Source of the DNA: Duganella alba
GTDB taxonomy: Bacteria > Pseudomonadota > Gammaproteobacteria > Burkholderiales > Burkholderiaceae_D
NCBI RefSeq assembly: GCF_009674495.1
Contig: NZ_WKJN01000008.1
Location: 124,001-188,000 of the forward strand
DNA: 64,000 nucleotides
Direction: 5' to 3'
Below, one piece after another: positions 15,845 through 24,070 of the stretch (position 1 is its first letter; the number at the start of each line of letters is the position of its first letter). A model generated the notes under the pieces. It was not told the origin of the DNA. It saw only the letters and a list, made by a program, of their open reading frames with translations, and did no database searches. A program made the translations under genes and the position numbers.

Positions 15845-15937
15845 ACTGAATGTGAATAAATATTTATTTTATTCTGATTAACTTTGTTGTCGCCGTGACT
15901 ATATAATCGATAGTAATATTTATTACTGAATGAGATT

Positions 15938-17530
15938 ATGCGGTTAAACTTACCTATCAGCAATACTGAATATATTCTGGATGAGTCGGAAACGATTGTC
16001 TCAAAAACTGATCTTAATGGAAACATTACTTATGTTAATAGGGATTTTATTAATGTCAGTGGTTATTCCGAGGAGGAGTTAATCGGGGCGCCACAGAATA
16101 TCGTGCGCCACCCCGACATGCCGCCCGCCGCGTTTGAGGACCTGTGGCGGGCCTTGAAGCAAGGCCGGGCCTGGAATGGCTTGGTGAAGAACCGCTGTAA
16201 AAACGGTAATTTCTATTGGGTCGAGGCGAATGCCGCGCCTTATCTGGAGAATGGAAAGATCGTCGGATATACGTCGGTCCGGGTAAAGCCCAGTCCCGAA
16301 AAAGTCGAGGCGGCGGAACGTCTGTATAAGACGGAGAATTTGCAATTTAAAGAAAAGCGTAATATCTCGCTGTCGCTGACGCTGAATGTCTTGTTCTTTT
16401 TGATAATCGGCTTGATGCTGGTTTCATTATTATTTCCAACGGCCAAAACTATTATCGGCGTCGATATATTGCTGGCCGTCGCCGGGCTGATGTTGCTGCG
16501 TCAAACCGCGATTGCGCCGCTCAGCGCCATGCGCGATTACCTCGACCAGATGAGCGGCGGCGATCTCACCGGCCGCATCGACGTCCACGGCAGCAGCGAG
16601 ACCATCGAGATGCTGCACGCGCTGCGCATCCTGCAAATCAACCTGCAATCGCTGGTCGGCCAGATCAAGGAAGCCAGCACCGTCGTCAGCGCCGACGCCA
16701 ACGATATCGCCCATGGCAACGCCGATCTCTCCGCCCGCACCGAAGGCCAATCCAGCTCGCTGGAGGAAACCGCCGCCTCGATGAAGCAGATGACCGGCAC
16801 CGTGCGCCAGAACGCCGATGCCGCCCACGACGCCAACGATCTCGCGCTGGCCGCCGCCAGGGTGGCGGGCGAGGGCGGCGAGGCGGTCAACGCGGTGGTG
16901 CACACCATGGAGTCGATACGCCAAAGCTCGACCCGTATTGCGGACATCATCTCGGTCATCGACGGCATCGCCTTCCAGACCAATATTCTGGCGTTGAACG
17001 CCGCAGTGGAGGCGGCGCGCGCCGGCGAGCAGGGACGCGGCTTTGCCGTCGTCGCCACCGAGGTACGCAACCTGGCGCAGCGCTCGGCGACGGCGGCGCA
17101 CGAGATCAAGGATCTGATCACGCACTCGGTCGGCGAAATCGCCAGCGGCAGCCGCCAGGCCGCCGACGCCGGCCGCATCATGGCCGGCATCGTGGAGTCG
17201 GTGCGCAAGGTGGAGCAGTACATGGGGGATATCAGCAATGCCAGCAAGGAGCAAAGCTCCGGCATTGAACAGATCAACCAGGCGGTGGCGCATATCGACG
17301 CCATCAACCAGCAGAATGCCGTGGTGGTGGAGGAGGCGGCGCTGGCCGCTCAACGCATGCAGCAGCAGGCGCTGCAACTTGGGAATCTGATCTGCCAGTT
17401 CAAGCTGGTGGGATGCAGCACTTCATCCAATGTGCTTCGACTGGGCGCGCGCCGCAAGCGCGTGCCGCTGTCGATCATGGCCTCCGAAGAGGCCCTTGCA
17501 TCCACGCCGTTCAGCGTCGTCCGGCCTTGA
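15938..17530 (+). CDS. Aer-like PAS-containing methyl-accepting chemotaxis protein
   Basis: A 530-residue receptor. The N-terminal PAS domain (about residues 15-120) has the Aer-type GNITYVNRDFINVSGYSEEELIG, NIVRHPDMP and YTSVRVKPS motifs that bind FAD in E. coli Aer. Two close membrane helices follow (about 145-185), then a HAMP-like segment and a cytoplasmic signalling hairpin with FQTNILALNAAVEAARAGEQGRGFAVVA at its tip. There is no periplasmic domain, so it senses internal redox state. The first 50 codons are notably AT-rich compared with neighbours. An FNR box upstream suggests low-oxygen induction. Its end overlaps the small minus-strand gene by 20 bases. Confidence 0.88.
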   Translation: MRLNLPISNTEYILDESETIVSKTDLNGNITYVNRDFINVSGYSEEELIGAPQNIVRHPDMPPAAFEDLWRALKQGRAWNGLVKNRCKNGNFYWVEANAAPYLENGKIVGYTSVRVKPSPEKVEAAERLYKTENLQFKEKRNISLSLTLNVLFFLIIGLMLVSLLFPTAKTIIGVDILLAVAGLMLLRQTAIAPLSAMRDYLDQMSGGDLTGRIDVHGSSETIEMLHALRILQINLQSLVGQIKEASTVVSADANDIAHGNADLSARTEGQSSSLEETAASMKQMTGTVRQNADAAHDANDLALAAARVAGEGGEAVNAVVHTMESIRQSSTRIADIISVIDGIAFQTNILALNAAVEAARAGEQGRGFAVVATEVRNLAQRSATAAHEIKDLITHSVGEIASGSRQAADAGRIMAGIVESVRKVEQYMGDISNASKEQSSGIEQINQAVAHIDAINQQNAVVVEEAALAAQRMQQQALQLGNLICQFKLVGCSTSSNVLRLGARRKRVPLSIMASEEALASTPFSVVRP

Positions 17531-17750
17531 TCTTGCGTGGCGGCGCTGCTTGCGGAGCATGCTCCGCGGCGGCGCCGAACAGCGCCTCCACCATCGGGTC
17601 GCGGCGGATGCTCAGTTTTTTCGCGCGCGTCGGATAGTTGGTGTCATCGATCAGGCGGTGCACGCGCGCGCCTTCGCGGTTGACGGTCACGCTCAACGTT
17701 GGACCGTCGTAGTATTCCTGTGCCATTTCCTGTGCCATTTCCAGTTCCAT
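17511..17750 (-). CDS. Small hypothetical protein
   Basis: A 79-residue basic protein I cannot assign. The start is MELEMAQEMAQEYY, encoded by a direct repeat of GGAAATGGCACA, then a short beta-like stretch (PTLSVTVNREGARVHRLIDD) and a basic tail. A purine-rich AAAGAGAA lies upstream of the ATG. It follows the PaaX-like gene by 17 bases on the same strand and could be the last gene of that operon. It converges with the receptor gene. Confidence 0.5.
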   Translation of the reverse strand: MELEMAQEMAQEYYDGPTLSVTVNREGARVHRLIDDTNYPTRAKKLSIRRDPMVEALFGAAAEHAPQAAPPRKIKAGRR

Positions 17751-17767
17751 CTTGATTCTCTTTCGAT

Positions 17768-18685
17768 TTAAGCAGTCATGTACACGCTAGACCGGCGCAC
17801 CACCTGCCGGCTCGATGGCGCTGCAATGACTGGCTGTTCCAGCGCCGGCGATTCAGTGATCTTGAGGATGTGGCGGCGCGCCTGGGCGGCGCAGCCTGCG
17901 TACAGGGCCACATAGGTTTGGTAGGACGTCATGGCCGGCCAGTCGGCCGGCAGCAGCTCGTGCGGCAGCAGCGGGTCGCTGCGGCGGCATTGCTGGTAGC
18001 CGTGGCTGACCAGCAGCCGCACCATGTAGGCCTGCTGGTCGGTGAAGGCGCCGCGCTGGCCGAGCATCTGCCGCAGCGGCATGAAGCGCTGCTGGAACTG
18101 TTCGTACAATTCGGTCGGCGTCTCCAGGTCCCAGTCGCACTTGCCGAACAGCGGCTGGCGCACCGCCGCCGCCAGCTGGGCGCCGGCCACTTCAAACAAG
18201 GCCAGGCCATGGTCTTCGCCGGCCTGGATGCCGCGCGTGTACGAAGCGGGACGCGCCATCACGTTCGGCGCCAGCACGCAGTAGTCCAGGTCCAGCAGCT
18301 GCTTGCGCGCGGCGGCGTAGCGCGCGGCGCTGAAGCCGCCGGTGTGCACCAGCATGGTCCAGTCCTCACCAAAGCTGCGCGCGGCCGGAATGTTGAGCCG
18401 CTGGCGCGCCGACAGGATCGCCGCCGCGGTGGGCGGCGTCAGCATGCACAGGCTGCGGCGGCCGTGGCGTTCGATCTTGATCAATTTGCTTTCGGCCAGG
18501 CGGAACAGGGCGGTGCGGATGGTGCGCTCCTGGAAGCCGAGCGGTTCGAGCAGGGCGATCACGCTGCCCAGCCATTGGGTCTTCTGCCCGAAGGCCTGGG
18601 CTTCGCTGAACATCAGTTTCAAGAGGGTGCTCAGGCGCGGTTTGGCCTGGCGCAGGACGGCATCGATATAAAATTCGCTATTCAT
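17768..18685 (-). CDS. PaaX-family transcriptional regulator
   Basis: A 305-residue protein with a PaaX-type N-terminal winged helix (WLGSVIALLEPLGFQERTIRTALFRLAESKLI, then KIERHGRRSLCMLT), a central domain containing WTMLVHTGG and DYCVLAPNVMARP, and a C-terminal helical domain with DPLLPHELLPADWP, the usual PaaX ending. Classical PaaX represses phenylacetate genes and responds to phenylacetyl-CoA. Here there is no paa gene nearby; it is coupled by an ATGA overlap to a membrane protein in a hemerythrin/DUF2249 operon. A different signal is therefore possible. Confidence 0.75.
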   Translation of the reverse strand: MNSEFYIDAVLRQAKPRLSTLLKLMFSEAQAFGQKTQWLGSVIALLEPLGFQERTIRTALFRLAESKLIKIERHGRRSLCMLTPPTAAAILSARQRLNIPAARSFGEDWTMLVHTGGFSAARYAAARKQLLDLDYCVLAPNVMARPASYTRGIQAGEDHGLALFEVAGAQLAAAVRQPLFGKCDWDLETPTELYEQFQQRFMPLRQMLGQRGAFTDQQAYMVRLLVSHGYQQCRRSDPLLPHELLPADWPAMTSYQTYVALYAGCAAQARRHILKITESPALEQPVIAAPSSRQVVRRSSVYMTA

Positions 18686-19938
18686 GATTTTGAAAATACA
18701 GAGGTGAGGTTGAGCCAGAGCGCCAGGCAGGCGGCGCACATCAGCGCCGCGGCCGGACGCACCAGTGCGGGTTGGTAGCAGGCGGCCAGCAACAGCAGCA
18801 GGCCGATGAGGTGGGCGCCGTACTGCCACTGCGCATGGCGCTCGGAGAGGAGCTGGTTGACGTTCGGCGGTTTGCGGCCGCTGACGGCGCGCATGTCCTG
18901 CAGGCGATACCAGGTCAGGAAAGGCACGATCTTGTACAGCATGCCGCAGATGGCCGACAGCGCGAAGCCGCAGATCAGCAGCACGCCCGCAGCCAGCGGC
19001 ACAGTCAGCCCGACCGCCATCGCCGCCAGCAGGCTGACCATGGCGGTGCGCCAGTACAGCGTGGCCGGATCGGCGCGCGGCCGTTTGCGGCGCGCCAGCA
19101 TGGCCAGCGTGACGCCGGCGAACAGCGCGTAACCCGCGGCCAGCAGGACCACGCAGGCCTGGTGCAGCAGTTCGCCACGGCCGGTCCAGCCGCTCGACAG
19201 CGAGGCGGCGACCAGCAGCAGGAACATGGCGGTGGCGTAGGCGCCGGTCAGGTGGCGCGGATAGGGTTCGGTGAGCATGAACATCGGCACCACCTGGAAG
19301 GCGATGGCGATCACCAGCAGGCCCACCCAGCCCAGCATGCCCCACATGGCGTGCAAGCCGGTCAGGCGCTGCAAGGGCAGCTGGATCAGGCCGGGCCAGG
19401 CGAATACGCTGGCCAGCATGCCGCCCAGCGTCATGGTCACCACCAGCGCCGCCAGCGCCAGGCGGATGCCGGCCATCACCGCGTCGGAGCCGGGGCGGTG
19501 CGGCTGCCACATGGCGACCGTGCAGGCGCCTGTAAATAACAGCAGTCCCGCCAGCAGCAGCGCCATGGCGACGCGGAACAGGACGGGGCTCCCCTGCCAG
19601 AACGCGGCGGCCAGGGCCAGCGTGCCGGCGCACAAGCACAGGTGCACCGCCGCGCCGACGCGGCCGGCGCGCGGCACGGCGATGCCCGCCACCACCGGCA
19701 ATATTTGCAGCAGCGCGCCGATCATCGTCATGCTCAGGCATCCGAGCACCAGCAGGTGGGTGATGGCCAGCGTCAGCGGCGACCAGCGGGTCAACAGCGC
19801 GGGCTCTCCCTGCCAGGCAAGGAAGCCCGCCGCCAGCGCCGCGAACAATGGCGCAGTGAGGAAAAAGCGCATCGGCAGCGACAGCGGAGGAGTGTCGCCG
19901 AAGGAGAGTGCCCGCTGCGGCGCGTCGACAGGTTTCAT
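18682..19938 (-). CDS. Multi-pass membrane protein, NnrS/heme-copper-oxidase-like
   Basis: A 418-residue protein with about 12 hydrophobic helices. Histidines sit in helix contexts that resemble heme-binding membrane proteins: ITHLLVLGCLSM (helix 2), LHAMWGMLGWVGLL (helix 6) and several more. The pattern recalls NnrS and cytochrome oxidase subunit I-like proteins of denitrifiers, but I cannot name a characterised member. It lies between the DUF2249 gene and the PaaX-like gene, overlapping both by four bases, so it is probably part of a low-oxygen or nitric-oxide response operon. Confidence 0.65.
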   Translation of the reverse strand: MKPVDAPQRALSFGDTPPLSLPMRFFLTAPLFAALAAGFLAWQGEPALLTRWSPLTLAITHLLVLGCLSMTMIGALLQILPVVAGIAVPRAGRVGAAVHLCLCAGTLALAAAFWQGSPVLFRVAMALLLAGLLLFTGACTVAMWQPHRPGSDAVMAGIRLALAALVVTMTLGGMLASVFAWPGLIQLPLQRLTGLHAMWGMLGWVGLLVIAIAFQVVPMFMLTEPYPRHLTGAYATAMFLLLVAASLSSGWTGRGELLHQACVVLLAAGYALFAGVTLAMLARRKRPRADPATLYWRTAMVSLLAAMAVGLTVPLAAGVLLICGFALSAICGMLYKIVPFLTWYRLQDMRAVSGRKPPNVNQLLSERHAQWQYGAHLIGLLLLLAACYQPALVRPAAALMCAACLALWLNLTSVFSKS

Positions 19939-20186
19939 GCGTCGGGAACCAGCCAGACCAGCACTTCGTAGCGCTGGTCATCCTGCACCGTGGTGCGGTA
20001 CTGGTAGCCGTTGCGCAGCAGTATGCGGTACAGCGGCACCGGCTCGCGGTCTATCATCACGCGCAGCCGTTCGTCCGGCCCCAGCGTGTCCAGCGCTTCG
20101 AGGATGCGCACCATCGGTTCCGGTGGTTCCAGGCCGCCCACGTCCAGCAGGCGCGCGCTTTCGCCGTGCTCCATCAGGGCGTTCAT
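19935..20186 (-). CDS. DUF2249 domain protein
   Basis: An 83-residue TusA-like fold protein: LLDVGGLEPPEPMVRILEALDTLGPDERLRVMIDREPVPLY is the standard DUF2249 core, in which a P-x-P(E/M) turn follows the first strand. It ends with YQYRTTVQDDQRYEVLVWL. DUF2249 proteins are commonly found beside hemerythrin, NirK/Nor and nitrate-respiration genes, but their activity is not established. It overlaps both neighbours by four bases. Confidence 0.82.
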   Translation of the reverse strand: MNALMEHGESARLLDVGGLEPPEPMVRILEALDTLGPDERLRVMIDREPVPLYRILLRNGYQYRTTVQDDQRYEVLVWLVPDA

Positions 20187-20653
20187 GCCGCGCTCCAGGC
20201 GCCGGCTTCTTCGGCGTGGTCGATGTTTTCCATGCTGGCGACGACGGCGTCGGCCTGCTTGGCCAGCACGAAGTCGGCCTGCGGGTAGAGAATGCCTTCT
20301 TCCTTGAGGCTGTGCTGGCGCATCAGGATGCGCAGCATGTCACCCTGGCCGAAAAAGGCTTCGCAATCGTGGCGATCGATGGCGATTTTCATCTCCAGCA
20401 GCATGGCGCGCATCTGACGGTGCTCGGCGCGCATCACCACCGTGGGACCGTAGCCATTGCCCAGCGCGTGGTCGAGGCGCGGGAACAGGATGCGTTCTTC
20501 CTTGTCCAGGTGGCGGTAAAACATGCTGAGGAAAGTGCCGAAATGGTCGCTGGCGGCTTCCCAGTTACGCAGGATGACGTCCGACTCCGCCATCGAATAC
20601 TGATCGTCGCACCGGCGATGATCCTGATCGAGATAGGTAGCGATCTTGTGCAT
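20183..20653 (-). CDS. Hemerythrin-domain protein
   Basis: A 156-residue four-helix protein with the hemerythrin HHE ligand pattern: DQDHRRCDD, FYRHLDKEERILFPRLD, MRAEHRQMRAML and RQHSLKEEGILYPQAD. It would bind a di-iron centre and oxygen or NO. Relatives in denitrifiers (NorA/YtfE/DnrN type) handle nitrosative damage, though this one lacks the N-terminal ScdA domain. The ATG at 20653 fits a candidate transcription start about 22 bases upstream; two longer in-frame starts (20683, 20740) would begin before it. It is the first gene of the operon running to 17.5 kb. Confidence 0.82.
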   Translation of the reverse strand: MHKIATYLDQDHRRCDDQYSMAESDVILRNWEAASDHFGTFLSMFYRHLDKEERILFPRLDHALGNGYGPTVVMRAEHRQMRAMLLEMKIAIDRHDCEAFFGQGDMLRILMRQHSLKEEGILYPQADFVLAKQADAVVASMENIDHAEEAGAWSAA

Positions 20654-20710
20654 CTCATTTGTCCTTGATTCAACTGCATGCATTGTCCCACCCGGTAAAG
20701 CACAAATTCT

Positions 20711-20724
20711 TTGATTCACATCAA
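20711..20724. promoter_or_regulatory. Perfect FNR box shared by two divergent operons
   Basis: TTGAT-TCAC-ATCAA lies midway between the hemerythrin and ubiU starts. A -10-like GATACA (20746-20751) would place the box centre near -41 for ubiU. GACAAT on the minus strand (20687-20682) would place it near -42 for the hemerythrin gene. Both suit class II FNR activation. Confidence 0.75.
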
Positions 20725-20783
20725 GGATTTCCGGGATCACGAAGCGATACAGTTCGTTCGCCCTTCTTAGCTACCAAGATCAT

Positions 20784-21803
20784 ATGAATCAATCTGAATC
20801 TCCCCCCATCGAGCTGGTATGCCCGGCGGGTAGCCTTCCGGCCTTGAAGGCCGCCATCGACCTGGGCGCCGACTGTGTTTACCTCGGTTTTCGCGACGCC
20901 ACCAACGCACGCAACTTCGCCGGCCTGAATTTCGACGACGCCGCCATCAGCACCGGCATCGCCTACGCGCATGACCGCGGCCGCAAGGTGCTGCTGGCGC
21001 TGAACACCTATCCGCAGCCGGACAACACGGCGCTGTGGCAGAAAGCCATCGACCGCGCCGCCAGCGCCGGCGTGGACGCGGTGATCCTGGCCGATCCGGG
21101 CCTGATGCGCTACGCCGCCGACCACTACCCTGAACTGCGCCTGCACCTGTCGGTACAGGGATCGGCCACCAATGCGGAAGCCATCAACTTCTATCAGAAG
21201 CAGTTCGGCGTGGCGCGCGCGGTGCTGCCGCGCGTGCTGTCGCTGGCGCAGGTGGAGCACGTGGTGAAGAACACTTCGGTGGAGATCGAGGTGTTTGGTT
21301 TCGGCAGCCTGTGCGTGATGGTCGAAGGCCGCTGTCAGTTGTCGTCTTATGTGACCGGCGAATCGCCGAATACCCACGGCGTCTGCTCGCCGGCCAAGGC
21401 GGTGCGCTGGCAGCAGAATCCGCAAGGCCTGGAGTCGCGCCTGAACGGCGTGATGATCGACCGCTACACGCCGCAGGAAAACGCCAGCTACCCGACGCTG
21501 TGCAAGGGCCGCTTCGAGGTGGAGGACGAAACCTATTACGCCATCGAGGAACCCACCAGCCTGAATACGCTGGAATTGCTGCCGCAGCTGCTGGACATGG
21601 GCGTGCGCGCGGTGAAGATCGAAGGACGCCAGCGCAGCCCGGCCTATGTGTCGCAGGTGACGCGCGTGTGGCGCGCGGCGCTGGACGAATGCCTGCACAA
21701 CACGGCGCGCTACTCGGTCAAGCCGGGCTGGATGTCGGAACTGAATACGCTGGCGGAAGGCCAGCAGCACACACTGGGCGCCTATCACCGCTCATGGAAA
21801 TAA
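20784..21803 (+). CDS. ubiU: O2-independent ubiquinone hydroxylation protein UbiU
   Basis: A 339-residue U32-peptidase-family protein (formerly YhbU). UbiU and UbiV hydroxylate ubiquinone precursors without oxygen, with prephenate as reported oxygen donor. Four cysteines, Cys177, Cys184, Cys201 and Cys240, occur in the same spacing as the 4Fe-4S ligands of the E. coli protein. The [23 protein letters not shown] start is characteristic. It opens the ubiU-ubiV-ubiT operon, under the shared FNR box, which makes ubiquinone available for nitrate respiration. Confidence 0.93.
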   Translation: MNQSESPPIELVCPAGSLPALKAAIDLGADCVYLGFRDATNARNFAGLNFDDAAISTGIAYAHDRGRKVLLALNTYPQPDNTALWQKAIDRAASAGVDAVILADPGLMRYAADHYPELRLHLSVQGSATNAEAINFYQKQFGVARAVLPRVLSLAQVEHVVKNTSVEIEVFGFGSLCVMVEGRCQLSSYVTGESPNTHGVCSPAKAVRWQQNPQGLESRLNGVMIDRYTPQENASYPTLCKGRFEVEDETYYAIEEPTSLNTLELLPQLLDMGVRAVKIEGRQRSPAYVSQVTRVWRAALDECLHNTARYSVKPGWMSELNTLAEGQQHTLGAYHRSWK

Positions 21804-21816
21804 CAACGGAGAAGTC

Positions 21817-22716
21817 ATGCTGAAACTCGCCCTCGGGCCGCTGCTGTACTATTGGCCGCGCGCCAAGGTCATGGAATTTTACGAAGAGATCGCGGCCAGC
21901 CCGGTAGATATCGTCTACCTCGGCGAAACCGTGTGCTCGCGCCGCCACGAACTGCGCACCGCCGACTGGCTGGCGGTGGCCGAACTGCTGCATGGACGCG
22001 GCAAGGAAGTGGTGATATCGACGCTGGCGCTGATCGAGTCGAGCGCGGACGTCGGCGCGCAGCGCAAGCTGGTGGCCAACGGCCGCTTCCAGGTGGAGGC
22101 CAACGACATGGGGGCGGCGCATATGCTGTCCGGCCAGTCCTTCGTCGCCGGGCCGCATCTCAACATCTACAACCCGCCGACGCTGGCGCTGATGCACGAA
22201 CTGGGTGCGAAGCGCTGGGTGATGCCGCTGGAGATGGGCCGCGACGGCCTCCGCCACATGCAGCGCCAGCGGCCGCCTGGCATGGAGACCGAGGTGTTTG
22301 CCTTCGGCCGCATGCCGCTGGCGTTTTCCGCGCGCTGCTTCACGGCGCGCAACCGCAACCTGCCGAAGGATGACTGCCGCTTCAGCTGCATCGACCATCC
22401 GGATGGCCTGATGATGGAAACGCGGGAGCAGCAGCAGTTCCTGATCCTGAACGGCATCCAGAGCCAGTCGGCGCTGGTGTACAACCTGGCGGCGGAGATG
22501 GAACAGATGGTCGAACTGGGCGTGGACGTGGCGCGCCTGAGTCCCCAGTCGACCAATATGAAAGAGATCATCGCCGCCTTCGACGCCGCGCGTAGCGGCG
22601 CCGTGCCGCCGCGCAAAGCCGCCGAGACCATCTCGCCGCTGCTGCCCGCCGAAGCGTGCAACGGCTACTGGTATGGCAAACCCGGTCTGGAATATCGCAT
22701 GGAGAATGCAGCATGA
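21817..22716 (+). CDS. ubiV: O2-independent ubiquinone hydroxylation protein UbiV
   Basis: The 299-residue partner of UbiU (formerly YhbV). Cys40, Cys174, Cys187 and Cys191 match the expected 4Fe-4S ligands ([30 protein letters not shown]). It works as a heterodimer with UbiU in the cytoplasm. It follows ubiU by 13 bases with GGAG upstream, and its stop overlaps the ubiT start in ATGA. Confidence 0.93.
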   Translation: MLKLALGPLLYYWPRAKVMEFYEEIAASPVDIVYLGETVCSRRHELRTADWLAVAELLHGRGKEVVISTLALIESSADVGAQRKLVANGRFQVEANDMGAAHMLSGQSFVAGPHLNIYNPPTLALMHELGAKRWVMPLEMGRDGLRHMQRQRPPGMETEVFAFGRMPLAFSARCFTARNRNLPKDDCRFSCIDHPDGLMMETREQQQFLILNGIQSQSALVYNLAAEMEQMVELGVDVARLSPQSTNMKEIIAAFDAARSGAVPPRKAAETISPLLPAEACNGYWYGKPGLEYRMENAA

Positions 22717-23207
22717 ACCCTATGGCACAACACAATTACGGCGCCGCCCAGCCGCTGCCTGCCTTGCTGGCGACGCTGGGCCAGCGCCTGCCGGCCTATC
22801 CCGGCTCGCTGCTGTGCGTGGCCGCGCTCAATCTCGTGCTGAAACCGCACCTGCCGGACGACGTGCGCGCCGGACTGGCCGGCCGCCATCTGCGCGTGCG
22901 CGTCAGCGATGCCGGTGTGGCGTTTGATTTCACCTGGCGTGGCGACGGCTTTGCCGCCTTGCGCGGCGCCGGCGTGGCGGATCTGGAAATCGGCGCCTGC
23001 ACCCGTGACTTCATCGCATTGGCGAAGCGCGAGCAGGACCCGGATACGCTGTTCTTCTCGCGTCGCCTGTCGATGGAAGGGGATACGGAACTGGGCCTGC
23101 TGGTGAAGAATACGCTGGATGCGATCGAAGTACCGGTGACGGAACTGGGCCGCCAGGCGTTGGCGCGCCTGTTCAGCGCATTGCCTGGCCGGCGCGGCGC
23201 ACGCTGA
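22713..23207 (+). CDS. ubiT: Ubiquinone biosynthesis accessory factor UbiT
   Basis: A 164-residue SCP2-domain protein, the lipid-binding factor that replaces UbiJ under anaerobiosis. The SCP2 core runs from [28 protein letters not shown] to the typical [31 protein letters not shown] segment. The start overlapping the ubiV stop is chosen over a longer frame within ubiV. The last 35 bases overlap the convergent nrdG gene. Confidence 0.92.
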   Translation: MNPMAQHNYGAAQPLPALLATLGQRLPAYPGSLLCVAALNLVLKPHLPDDVRAGLAGRHLRVRVSDAGVAFDFTWRGDGFAALRGAGVADLEIGACTRDFIALAKREQDPDTLFFSRRLSMEGDTELGLLVKNTLDAIEVPVTELGRQALARLFSALPGRRGAR

Positions 23208-23940
23208 AGCTGGCGAACAGCGGCGCTATCTCGGCCAGTATGTCGTCCTGCGGGTAACCGGGGAAGGCGCTGGCCACAAACGCCTCATCGCCGCAGCCGG
23301 TGGGGCGGAATTCCTGAATCACGTAATTGCGGACGCCCATGAAGGCGAGCGTCTGCGCCAGTTCGACCAGCAGACCGGGTGGCAGGTGCGCCGGATGCAC
23401 GGTGGTGCGGCACTCGTAGGCGACGCCGCTGGCGAGGATGGCGGCCACGCAATCGCGCACCGGCTCTCCGCTGCCCGTTACGCCGGTGACGTCGGCATAG
23501 CGCTTGAACGTCGTCTTGACATCGAATCCCACCCAATCCAGTAGCGGCAGCACGCTTTTCAGTCGCGCCGGATAGATGCACGCGGTTTCCAGCCCGATCT
23601 TGAAGCCCATGGCCCGCACCTGCGCGATGGCGTCGTACAGCGCCGGGTCCATGGTCGGCTCGCCGCCGCAGAACACCACGGCGTCCAGCAGGCCGGCGCG
23701 CCGTTCCAGCGTGGTGATGATCTCCTTCCAGGCGATGGGACTGTCGCGCGTGCGCTCCTGAAGATGCGTGTTCTGGCAGTAGCCGCAGTTCCATGGGCAG
23801 CCCTGGACGAACACCACGGCCGACAGCAGGCCGGGAAATTCGGTGGCGCTGAATGGCGTGTAGCCGCCCACGCGCAGCAGGCGGCCTTTCTCTTTAAGAA
23901 GCACTTTGTGCATGCGGCTCGCGGAAGAATTTGCGTTCAT
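23173..23940 (-). CDS. nrdG: Anaerobic ribonucleotide reductase activating enzyme (radical SAM)
   Basis: The 255-residue activase generates the glycyl radical on NrdD using SAM and a 4Fe-4S cluster. The CxxxCxxC motif is CPWNCGYC (Cys48, Cys52, Cys55), followed by a VFCGGEPTMDP glycine-rich SAM motif. The length matches the NrdG2/NrdG-long group rather than the short E. coli form. The ATG preceded by AGGGTGAG was chosen; a GTG three codons earlier and an ATG at 23913 are alternatives. Its start lies inside the small glycyl-radical gene, so translation is probably coupled. Confidence 0.9.
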   Translation of the reverse strand: MNANSSASRMHKVLLKEKGRLLRVGGYTPFSATEFPGLLSAVVFVQGCPWNCGYCQNTHLQERTRDSPIAWKEIITTLERRAGLLDAVVFCGGEPTMDPALYDAIAQVRAMGFKIGLETACIYPARLKSVLPLLDWVGFDVKTTFKRYADVTGVTGSGEPVRDCVAAILASGVAYECRTTVHPAHLPPGLLVELAQTLAFMGVRNYVIQEFRPTGCGDEAFVASAFPGYPQDDILAEIAPLFASFSVRRAGQAMR

Positions 23941-24070
23941 TGAACTCACCCTGTTTGCCGATGTTGAACGACGAAACCGGGCGGTGATAACCCATCACGC
24001 GGGTCCAGATTTCGCAGCGCTGGCGTTCCGAGTCGTCGAGCTGGATGGTGGGCTGGTTCATGCTTTGCAT
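23894..24070 (-). CDS. Stand-alone glycyl-radical domain of the class III ribonucleotide reductase
   Basis: This 58-residue protein carries the C-terminal glycyl-radical segment of NrdD: RCEIWTRVMGYHRPV with the predicted radical Gly27, then NIGKQGEFNERKFF. In most relatives this is fused to the large NrdD chain. Here the large chain ends just before it. The ATG at 24070 has AAGGAA about 7 bases upstream; a second ATG (24061) overlaps the nrdD TGA in ATGA. Clean start, ribosome site and overlaps argue for a real gene rather than a frameshift. Cys19 may provide the fourth ligand of the zinc site started by three Cys of the large chain (inference). Confidence 0.8.
   Translation of the reverse strand: MQSMNQPTIQLDDSERQRCEIWTRVMGYHRPVSSFNIGKQGEFNERKFFREPHAQSAS

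Noticed and set aside
24058..24070. Simple frameshift or sequencing error explaining the split nrdD
   Set aside because: The large chain ends with extra residues and a stop, and the small gene has its own ATG, ribosome site and coupling; a single indel would not create this arrangement neatly.
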